Below, one piece after another: positions 57,360 through 64,000 of a stretch of 64,000 nucleotides of DNA (its first letter is position 1; each line of letters opens with the position of its first letter). Made by a program: the position numbers and the translations under genes. This stretch comes from JAAYAO01 sp051133435 (GTDB lineage: Bacteria; Actinomycetota; Actinomycetes; Propionibacteriales; Propionibacteriaceae): NCBI RefSeq assembly GCF_051133435.1, contig NZ_JBPGNY010000006.1:173829-237828 (forward strand), in the 5' to 3' direction. Below the pieces are notes generated by a model. It was not told where the DNA came from. It saw only the letters and a list, made by a program, of their open reading frames with translations, and made no database searches.

Positions 57360-59672
57360 TCAGCCGGTTCCGTTGATATCGCGGGCGGCATACGCATCCC
57401 GCAACCGCGCCAGCCGCGCGGTGGGCCCGTCCTCGGCCTCGTCGCCGGGGTGGATGGTGACCATCAGGTCGTCGCCCGGCCAGGCGAAGCTGCCGTGTTG
57501 TTCGTAGAGTTCCCAGTCGATCGGGGATCGGCGGCACAGGCCGACGTCGATGCCCTCGAAGGGAGTGCGTCCCGGCGGTGAGGGCAGCGGCGGCAGCTCA
57601 GCGGTGACCTCACCGTTGACCTTGAGGCTGACATTCCATTCCGCGACCCGGGTCACCGACACGTCCACCTCGACGTTCATCTCCCCGACCCCTATCGAGC
57701 CGCCCGCATAGCGGGTGCTGCGGCCGTGTTCGGTGAAGACGAAGGTGACCTCGTCGTCCTTGATGAACAGGCCGTAGCCCACACCCTGGTCGCCGTGGGA
57801 GATCAGGTAGCCCTCGTCCCCGGCGCTGCGAGTGCCGCGGGCCTCGATCCGGAAGCTGCGGCCGAGGGTCAACAGGCAACTACGCACCCGTTCCAGGCTG
57901 GGGGCGCCGCCGGGGATGCGGACGGGTTTGCGGTACACGTCCTCGGCGGCTGAGCGGTAGAGCACCTTGAACCCGAGGCCCTCGTCCAGGGGGAGCACGT
58001 GGTTCTGTTCGGCCGCAGCCCGCCAGCCGGCGGCCAGTTCGCGCACCTGGTCGGGGTGTTTCTCGGCCAGATCGGTCAGCTGGGTCGGGTCGGTGCGCAC
58101 GTCGAAGAGCTGCCATTCGGCCTCGGAGAAGGTCGGTTCCGGCGTGGTGCGGCGGGTGAGGATCTCCCAGCCGTCGCGGTGGAAACCGCGGTCACCGTTG
58201 ATCTCGTAGTACTGCTCGGTGCGTGGTGAGGCAGCCTCGGGCGAAGAGATCGTGTCGGCGAAATCGCGGCCCTGGAAGGGTTGGGCCGGATGCTCGGCCC
58301 GGTGCGTGGGCGGCTCCACCCCGGTGAGTCCGAGCAGGGTCGGTAGCAGGTCGATCACATGCAGGTACTGTTCGCGTAGCCCGCCGGCGTCGTCCACCCC
58401 GGGGCCACGGATGATCATCGGCACCCGTTGCCCACCGGCGAAGGTCGATCGTTTGTAGAGCCGGAACGGGGTGTTGCTGGTCATCGCCCAGCCGCGCGGG
58501 TAGTGGGTCATCAACCGTGGGCCGCCGATCAGGTCGATCCGCTCGATGTCCTCGGCCACCTCGTCCACGTCCGGGTCGGCGCCCATCACCCGCAGGTAAC
58601 TGGTGGTGCCGAAGGGATGGCCCTCACCGGAGGCGCCGTTGTCGGAGGTGAACACCACGATGGTGTTGTCCCACTCGTCGAGTTCTTCCAGGGCCGCCTT
58701 GATGCGGCCGAAGGACTGGTCGATCCGGTCGACCATCGCGGCATAGGCCTCCATGTGTCGGGCGCTGAGCCGGCGCTGGTCGTCGGTGAGCCCGTCCCAG
58801 GCCGGTACATCGAGACCCGGTTCGTCATTGCGCGGGGCCAGGGTGACCTCGGCGTCGACCACGCCGAGTTCCTGTTGCCGGGTGAAGCGTTGTTCGCGGG
58901 TGGCGTCCCAGCCTTGGTCGTAGCGTCCGGCGTATTTGGCCATGTCTTCGGGGCGGGCGTGCAGCGGGGCGTGCACCGCCGGGTGGGCGACGTAGAGGAA
59001 GAAAGGCCGCTCGGGGTTGGAGAGCTTGGTTTCGCGGATCATCCCGATCGCCTCGTCGGTGAGGTCATCGGTCAGGTAGTAGTCGTCCGGGTAGGTGTCG
59101 ACCTCTACCGGGTGGTTGTCGCGGTAGAGCCGGTGCGGGTGATGCAGGTTGGTGAAGGCGTCCAGGATGCCGTAGTAGCGATCGAATCCGCGCTGCACCG
59201 GCCACGAGCCCAGTTCGCCGCCCTCGTTGCGGTCATGGTCCTTCGACAGGTGCCATTTGCCGACCATCATCGTGCGGTAGCCGCCGTGCCGGAACACCTC
59301 GGCCATGCTCAGCGCATCCTCGGGCAGTTCGTGGGTGTACCCGTCGAAACCCGGATCTCCGAAGACCGTGCCGAACCCGACCGCATGGGAGTTGCGTCCG
59401 GTCATCAACGCCGCCCGGGTCGGCGAACACATCGGCGTGACGTGGAAGTCGGTGTAACGCAGCCCCTCGGCAGCCAGCGCGTCGATGTTCGGGGTCTCGA
59501 TCTCCGAGCCGAAACAGCCCAGATCGGCGTAGCCCAAGTCGTCGATCAACACCACGATCACATTCGGCCTCCCCGCGTAGTCGGCCCGCGCCGGCCACGA
59601 CGGGGTCGAGCCCGCCATCGTCGGCAACGCCGCGTCGCCGTCTGTGCGGTCTTGGTTCAGGTGTTCGCTCAC
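57360..59672 (-). CDS. Arylsulfatase-family sulfatase (downstream copy)
   Basis: A 770-residue sulfatase. VLIDDLGYADLGCFG supplies the metal-binding Asp pair, and VTPMCSPTRAALMTGRNSHAVG carries the Cys converted to formylglycine (Cys-x-Pro-x-Arg). MMVGKWHLSKDHD and FTSDNGASGEGHPFG are the other active-site blocks. The C-terminal 200 residues form a beta-rich region shared with the neighbouring paralogue. GTG 59672 overlaps the upstream stop by 4 nt. It hydrolyses a sulfate ester, possibly for sulfur scavenging. A formylglycine-generating enzyme is not encoded in the window. Confidence 0.92.
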   Translation of the reverse strand: MSEHLNQDRTDGDAALPTMAGSTPSWPARADYAGRPNVIVVLIDDLGYADLGCFGSEIETPNIDALAAEGLRYTDFHVTPMCSPTRAALMTGRNSHAVGFGTVFGDPGFDGYTHELPEDALSMAEVFRHGGYRTMMVGKWHLSKDHDRNEGGELGSWPVQRGFDRYYGILDAFTNLHHPHRLYRDNHPVEVDTYPDDYYLTDDLTDEAIGMIRETKLSNPERPFFLYVAHPAVHAPLHARPEDMAKYAGRYDQGWDATREQRFTRQQELGVVDAEVTLAPRNDEPGLDVPAWDGLTDDQRRLSARHMEAYAAMVDRIDQSFGRIKAALEELDEWDNTIVVFTSDNGASGEGHPFGTTSYLRVMGADPDVDEVAEDIERIDLIGGPRLMTHYPRGWAMTSNTPFRLYKRSTFAGGQRVPMIIRGPGVDDAGGLREQYLHVIDLLPTLLGLTGVEPPTHRAEHPAQPFQGRDFADTISSPEAASPRTEQYYEINGDRGFHRDGWEILTRRTTPEPTFSEAEWQLFDVRTDPTQLTDLAEKHPDQVRELAAGWRAAAEQNHVLPLDEGLGFKVLYRSAAEDVYRKPVRIPGGAPSLERVRSCLLTLGRSFRIEARGTRSAGDEGYLISHGDQGVGYGLFIKDDEVTFVFTEHGRSTRYAGGSIGVGEMNVEVDVSVTRVAEWNVSLKVNGEVTAELPPLPSPPGRTPFEGIDVGLCRRSPIDWELYEQHGSFAWPGDDLMVTIHPGDEAEDGPTARLARLRDAYAARDINGTG

Positions 59673-61909
59673 GAAGCATTCCTGACAAGCTCGGCCGAGT
59701 GGATTGCCAATGAGTACGGAAACGTGCCGAACTTCTCTCGCCGCTCCCACGACACCGGGGAGCCACGGTCGGATCCGATACTGACGCCATCGTGCGGGGC
59801 AAGACCGATGATCGGGGCCAACCCACTGAACGGTTCAAGCGATTCCCCGTCCAGTTCGGGAGTGATGCACCAGTGCGAGTCGGCGAGCGCGACGTTCAGC
59901 ATCAAGCGGTGTCGCCCCTCGGCGAGGGCCCCCAAATCATGTTCGGACATCAACCCGTACCCGTTGTGCACATAGCGGAGCCGTCCGTCCTCGACCAGCA
60001 CGCAGTAGCCACCACCTTGACCGCCATGTGCCCACAACACGCCGGCGGCTGATTGAGCCCAGTCGAACTCGATGTTGATCTGGCAGGACTCGCCCATCAC
60101 GAGCATCCGGGCTTGGTGCGGATGCAACCAGCCCGCCCCTGGGACCAGCCTCGCCTTCATCGTCTCGTCGGGCACCGGGCGGGCCTGAGCACGCTCCAAC
60201 CACGTCCGGTCGTCGAGCGGAAATACCTCGTTCTGCCACGCCGCAGATTCCCAGGCATCGGCCAACTCGCGAACCTTCTCGGGCATCCGTTCGGCCAGAT
60301 TGTGGATCTGACTGCGGTCCTTTTCGGTGTGGTAAAGCTCCCATTCGGTGTCGTCGAATGGTGCCCGAGCAGCGTGCAGAGTGACCAGATCCCACCCGTC
60401 GGCGTAATAGCCCCGGTTGCCGCGCATCTCGTAGTACTGCTCGGTGTGTGGATGAGGATGTGTCGGGTCATCGAACGTCTGCATCAAGCTCTTGCCGCTG
60501 AGTTCCTTCGTCCCCTCCGGTGCGTCCTGGCTCAACCCCACCGCGTCGAGGATCGTGGGGAAAAGGTCGGTGACGTAGGCGTATTGATGCCGCATCCGGG
60601 GTTGCGATCCTGCGAACCGGCTCGGCCACGAGAACAGCGCCGGCACGGTGTGTCCCCCGGCATGGGTGTTGATCTTGTACAGCCGAAATGGAGTGTTGCC
60701 GACCATTGCCCAGCCGCGCGGATAGTGCGGGAGTGTCCGCGGTCCGCCCATTTCCTCCTTGAGCGCCTGGTCGCGTTCCAGTTTCTGCTGCGCGGCGGCC
60801 GCATCCCCTACCGGTTGAATCACATCCAAGAACTGCGATGTGCCGTTTACCTGCCCCTCGCGTGAGGCGCCGTTGTCCGACACAAACACAAGGAGGGTGT
60901 TGTCCCATTCCCCGAGTTCTTCAAGACCTGTCCGCAATTGCCCCACCGAATCGTCGATGGTGCGCACCATCGCGGCGTAGCTCTCCATATGCCGGGCATG
61001 TAGTTGCTGCTGTGCCGGTTCCAGATCAGCCCAGGCCGTGACGTCGTGCCCCGGTTCGGGGTTGCGAGGAGCCAACTCCGTCTCCTCATCGATCACGCCG
61101 AGTTCGATCTGCCGCTCGTACCGCTCCTGACGTACCTGATCCCACCCGCGGTCGTACCTGCCGTGGTGCTCGCTCACCCGATCCAGTGGCACCTGCAAGG
61201 GCGCGTGGACGGCTGCGTGCGCGAAGTACAGAAAGAATGGCTTGTTCGGGTCGGCTGATTTTGTGTCGCGCACCATGCCGAGAGCACGCTCGGTGATGTC
61301 ATCGGTGAAGTAGTAGCCCTCGCTCTGGTGCGGTGCCGGCACGTGACTGTTGTCGATGACGATCTCGCCGGGTTGGAACATATCGGTGAAGCCACCCAGA
61401 AAGCCGTAGAAGCGATCGAACCCGCGCTGTAGGGGCCAAGAGTGCTTGGCGCCGCTCGGCACGGTATCGGAGTCCTTGCACAGGTGCCATTTGCCAACCG
61501 CAAAAGTGGAGTAGCCCGAGTTGCGAAGACGCTCAGCGATGGTGTCGACGTCGGACCCAAGTTCCATCCGCTGCGCGGGAAACCCTGGGTCCGAATTCGC
61601 CACATACCCTATCCCTGCTGCGTGGGGGTTGCGGCCGGTGAGCAGAGCGGCCCGCGTCGGTGAGCACATCGGCGTCACGTGGAAGTTGGTGAACTGCAGC
61701 CCCTCCTCCGCGATTCGGTCCAAGTTGGGGGTGGGAATCTCCGACCCATAGCAGCCGATATCCGAGTACCCGAGGTCATCGACAATGACGACCACGACGT
61801 TCGGCGCAGAACCATTCGGGCCGGGAACCTCAGGCCACCATGGTTCGGACTCGGCGACGTTGCGACCGATGCGGCCGCCGAAGCCCGCATAAGGTTCATG
61901 ACTGGTCAT
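59669..61909 (-). CDS. Arylsulfatase-family sulfatase (upstream copy)
   Basis: A 746-residue sulfatase paralogous to the product of the next gene: VIVDDLGYSDIGCYG, TPMCSPTRAALLTGRNPHAAG (Cys site), FAVGKWHLCKDSDTV, and FVSDNGASREGQVNG. It lacks a signal peptide, so it is presumably cytoplasmic and works on imported esters. The C-terminal part includes the GAGWLHPHQARMLVMGESCQINIEFDWAQSAAGVLWAHGGQGGGYCV stretch. GGAGG precedes the ATG by 4 nt. The base composition is less G+C-rich than the downstream sulfatase. Confidence 0.92.
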   Translation of the reverse strand: MTSHEPYAGFGGRIGRNVAESEPWWPEVPGPNGSAPNVVVVIVDDLGYSDIGCYGSEIPTPNLDRIAEEGLQFTNFHVTPMCSPTRAALLTGRNPHAAGIGYVANSDPGFPAQRMELGSDVDTIAERLRNSGYSTFAVGKWHLCKDSDTVPSGAKHSWPLQRGFDRFYGFLGGFTDMFQPGEIVIDNSHVPAPHQSEGYYFTDDITERALGMVRDTKSADPNKPFFLYFAHAAVHAPLQVPLDRVSEHHGRYDRGWDQVRQERYERQIELGVIDEETELAPRNPEPGHDVTAWADLEPAQQQLHARHMESYAAMVRTIDDSVGQLRTGLEELGEWDNTLLVFVSDNGASREGQVNGTSQFLDVIQPVGDAAAAQQKLERDQALKEEMGGPRTLPHYPRGWAMVGNTPFRLYKINTHAGGHTVPALFSWPSRFAGSQPRMRHQYAYVTDLFPTILDAVGLSQDAPEGTKELSGKSLMQTFDDPTHPHPHTEQYYEMRGNRGYYADGWDLVTLHAARAPFDDTEWELYHTEKDRSQIHNLAERMPEKVRELADAWESAAWQNEVFPLDDRTWLERAQARPVPDETMKARLVPGAGWLHPHQARMLVMGESCQINIEFDWAQSAAGVLWAHGGQGGGYCVLVEDGRLRYVHNGYGLMSEHDLGALAEGRHRLMLNVALADSHWCITPELDGESLEPFSGLAPIIGLAPHDGVSIGSDRGSPVSWERREKFGTFPYSLAIHSAELVRNAS

Positions 61910-61987
61910 CTGTCCTCCAGGGGAGAGTCGGCGTCAAAGGTCCGCAGGACGTCAATAGCTCGAAGACGTTGTAGCCATGGCTGCCCG

Positions 61988-63595
61988 TCACTCGATCCAC
62001 GCCTTGTCGAAGAGCAGCATTGCGTTGGCCGCACCCGTCACCTCGTGCACTGTGTCGTTCCAGGTGATGAACTCCCACGAGTGGATGTGCGGTACATATG
62101 GGACTTCCTGGGCGATTTGCTTCTCGAGTTTGGCAATCGCCGCTTTCATGTCTTCGTCGGTGGCTGCCGCCTTGACCTCGTCGAGGATGGCGTCTCGTTC
62201 CGGGGAAGTAGCCATCCCCAAGAGCTGGCCACCGCCCGTGCGTAGCGCAGCATCGAACTTCGAGTACGGGTCGAACTCTCTGATGTTCAAGGCCGACCGA
62301 GAGACGTCGTAGTCACCGGAAATCTGGCGCGCTTGGAAATCGGAGTTCGATCGGGCGGCATCGATCTCAACGCGGAAGCCAACTGCTTCCCACTGCGCCT
62401 TCAACGCCAGCGCCATGTCTCGCATCTTGGGATCAGGACCGACGTTGTACACGAACGAACCGTCATAGCCGTCAGCTTTGGCCTCGTCCAACAACTTGCG
62501 TGCCTTCTCGGGGTCGTAACCCAAGCGGTCACTGTCCTCGTTGTACCACTTCGACTGTTTGGAGAAGATGCTCGTACCGATGTCCCCGGCGCCACCATAC
62601 GCACGATCTGCCAGCTGCTGCGGATTGATCGCGAGCGCGATCGCCGTGCGGACCCGGATGTCGGCACCCGGACGGCCCTTCGCGGCATTGATGCGGGTGA
62701 CTCCCCACGATGAGGTGTAGTTCAAATAGCCACGCTGGCCTGCCTTGAGGCGTTGCACCACCAAGTCAGGGCTGCTCAGGAATACCGCTTGGACCTGCCC
62801 CGAGTCGAGCGCTTCCAAACCGGTGTCTTGCGAGCCGAGGGCCACGGTGCGCAGCTCAGCCAGCCGAGGCTTGCCACCCCAGTAGTTACGGTTCGCCGCG
62901 AGGACGATGTGTTCGCCAACTGTGTGTTCCTTCAGGACGAACGGCCCAGCCCCGATCGGTTTGAACTGACCACCCGCATCGGATGCCTTGGCCACGATCA
63001 TGCCGGGCCCGGTCGACAGCATGTTGGGGAAGGAGGGGAAGCGTTCCGCCAATGTGATCACCACGGTCTTGTTATCGGCGGCCCTCACATCTTTAACATT
63101 CTCGTTCCACAACACGCCTTCCGGCGCATTCTTGGCACTGCTGTAGCGCTTGAGACTCCAGACAACTGCTTCGGCGTCCACCGGCGTGCCATCGGAGAAT
63201 TTCACCCCATCACGCAACGTCAGGGTGAACTCCGTGTAGTCGTCGTTGTTGGCGATGCTTTCGGCCAGCTGCGGGACGAGCTCTCCGGTCGCGGCGTCGT
63301 ATCGAAGCAAGGTGTCGAAGATGTTGATCATCTCGATCCCACCGGTCGTTGGAGCAGCGATGGTCACGATCGGATCCAATGACCGAGGTTCGATCTGACC
63401 GGCGATAGTCAACGTCCCACCGTCGCGGGGCTGGCCGCCGGGCTCGTTTCCGATCACGCCTTCCGGATAGGAGTCCTCGACTTTGGAACCGTCCTGGGCT
63501 TGATCAGCTTGTTCATCACCGCGTGCACATCCCACGAGCAGAATGCCGGCGAGAACCACTGCGCCAGCCTTGTGAACCCAACTGCGTTGCGCCAT
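61988..63595 (-). CDS. ABC transporter substrate-binding lipoprotein, family 5 (peptide/nickel type)
   Basis: A 535-residue extracytoplasmic binding protein. The signal sequence ends in the lipobox ILLVGCARG (Cys about residue 23). The SBP_bac_5 domain follows: GGTLTIAGQIEPRSLDPIVTIAA, LAESIANNDDYTEFTLTLRDGVKFSDGTPVDAEAVVWSLKRY, GAGPFVLKEHTVGEHIVLAANRNYWGG and VRTAIALAINPQQLADRAYGG. The permease and ATPase genes that normally follow are absent; instead two sulfatases follow, so it may bind a sulfated substrate. ATG 63595 gives MAQRSWVHK, after GGGGAT. Confidence 0.9.
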   Translation of the reverse strand: MAQRSWVHKAGAVVLAGILLVGCARGDEQADQAQDGSKVEDSYPEGVIGNEPGGQPRDGGTLTIAGQIEPRSLDPIVTIAAPTTGGIEMINIFDTLLRYDAATGELVPQLAESIANNDDYTEFTLTLRDGVKFSDGTPVDAEAVVWSLKRYSSAKNAPEGVLWNENVKDVRAADNKTVVITLAERFPSFPNMLSTGPGMIVAKASDAGGQFKPIGAGPFVLKEHTVGEHIVLAANRNYWGGKPRLAELRTVALGSQDTGLEALDSGQVQAVFLSSPDLVVQRLKAGQRGYLNYTSSWGVTRINAAKGRPGADIRVRTAIALAINPQQLADRAYGGAGDIGTSIFSKQSKWYNEDSDRLGYDPEKARKLLDEAKADGYDGSFVYNVGPDPKMRDMALALKAQWEAVGFRVEIDAARSNSDFQARQISGDYDVSRSALNIREFDPYSKFDAALRTGGGQLLGMATSPERDAILDEVKAAATDEDMKAAIAKLEKQIAQEVPYVPHIHSWEFITWNDTVHEVTGAANAMLLFDKAWIE

Positions 63596-63703
63596 TGCAT
63601 CCCCTATCCCACGAGTGAGCAAACGGTAAGTTCACCGGATTTGGACCGTTCACAACTTCCCGGTGGGCGGAAGACAGAGAGAGTCGCCCAGCTCAAACGT
63701 GAC

Positions 63704-63787
63704 GGGGTACCAAAACCCCCAACTCAGAACGCCGATCGGGCCCGAATCCGGCAAAAGCCGGGGGTGAGTTGAGGATTTGGGTACCCG
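63704..63787. repeat. Imperfect inverted repeat near right edge
   Basis: Arms 63704-63726 and 63765-63787 are reverse complements at 19 of 23 positions. The left arm contains ggggtaccaaaaccccc, the reverse complement of the gggttttggta motif in the loop of the repeat at 143-219. The 343-base stretch 63596-63938 holds only this palindrome, the 21-bp motif at 63860 and the ribosome binding site of the next gene. Confidence 0.5.
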
Positions 63788-63859
63788 CACAATGCAAGCC
63801 CTCCCCTGACGCGTGCAGGTATCGGGCCGGGGCTCCCCACTCCCCACACACCCCCAGTC

Positions 63860-63880
63860 CGCTGCTGCAAACAGCCCGAT
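63860..63880. repeat. 21-bp motif shared with the left edge
   Basis: cgctgctgcaaacagcccgat matches the 21 bases at 141-161 at 19 positions. It lies 58 nt before the ATG of the gene that runs off the right edge. Confidence 0.5.
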
Positions 63881-63938
63881 CCTTGCCCGGCATCCACCCA
63901 GTGCCCAGTCAGATGCTGAGTGCAGGAGGTGTTTGGCT

Positions 63939-64000
63939 ATGAGGAAACGGGCGGGTAGGCCACGGCATCGGGTGGTCGAGTTGGCGGTGTTGGCCGAGTT
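63939..64000 (+). CDS. Start of unidentified gene, cut by the window edge
   Basis: Only the first 20 codons are present, reading MRKRAGRPRHRVVELAVLAE. AGGAGG at 63924-63929 lies 9 nt before the ATG, so it is a real start. The basic RKRAGRPRHR stretch would fit a DNA-binding protein or transposase; the protein is too short to identify. Confidence 0.6.
   Translation, partial: MRKRAGRPRHRVVELAVLAE

Overview
The window is high-G+C, densely packed, actinobacterial DNA. Supporting signs are the MurT/GatD lipid II amidation pair, the roughly 1,540-residue NAD-dependent glutamate dehydrogenase, DUF3618, PRC-barrel and holin-like envelope-stress proteins, PAC2, many GTG starts, and several genes with no ribosome binding site but a TANNNT box 6-7 nt upstream (leaderless transcription). 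A member of the Propionibacteriales or a relative is my guess; there is no rRNA gene to settle it. Two tRNA genes are present (Lys-CTT, Leu-TAG). I see no rRNA, CRISPR array, prophage or intact insertion sequence.

Layout. 1-2.9 kb: a SAM methyltransferase (possibly with an ATC start), a TVP38/DedA-like membrane protein and an unknown membrane protein. 2.9-11.7 kb (minus strand): a tightly coupled seven-gene operon encoding four different cobalamin-binding radical SAM enzymes, a GH3-family acyl-adenylating amide synthetase and two GNAT-like proteins. No PKS, NRPS or recognisable precursor peptide is present. This is the best candidate for an undescribed biosynthetic system. 11.8-21 kb: housekeeping genes (NAD-GDH, DUF488, a truncated MurB-like protein, SRPBCC, CDP-alcohol phosphatidyltransferase, nadE, DUF7218-like, TfoX-like). 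20.9-22.4 kb: a TetR regulator divergent from a membrane protein, with three near-identical palindromic operators on the promoter. 22.7-26.2 kb: an envelope-stress set (PRC-barrel, DJ-1/PfpI, DUF3618, holin-like, YqjD-like).

26.4-29.4 kb: a second overlapping operon of PIG-L deacetylase, NodS-like methyltransferase, acyl-CoA-dehydrogenase-like protein and glycosyltransferase, a conserved-looking but uncharacterised pathway. 29.4-32.1 kb: DUF1275, tocopherol-cyclase-like and LuxR-type regulator genes. 32.2-38.3 kb: a partial catechol meta-cleavage pathway by the oxalocrotonate branch (catechol 2,3-dioxygenase, 4-oxalocrotonate decarboxylase and tautomerase, hydroxymuconic semialdehyde dehydrogenase) with a GlcG/HbpS-like protein and two IclR regulators. 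A shared 17-bp palindrome lies upstream of both catabolic transcription units. Ring hydroxylase, aldolase and acetaldehyde dehydrogenase genes are absent from the window; a second hydratase-family paralogue lies at 46.7 kb.

38.4-57.3 kb: mixed metabolism and cell envelope (ThDP enzyme, PAP2 phosphatase, murT-gatD, PAC2, CapA-like lipoprotein, two acyl-CoA ligases, RtcB, transporter, GroES-like, peroxiredoxin). Two copies of a 61-bp near-perfect palindrome occur at 38.35 and 41.03 kb. 57.4-63.6 kb: an oligopeptide-type solute-binding lipoprotein and two overlapping Cys-type sulfatases, with lower G+C in the upstream part. Both window edges carry related imperfect palindromes and a shared 21-bp motif; the right edge holds the start of an unidentified gene.
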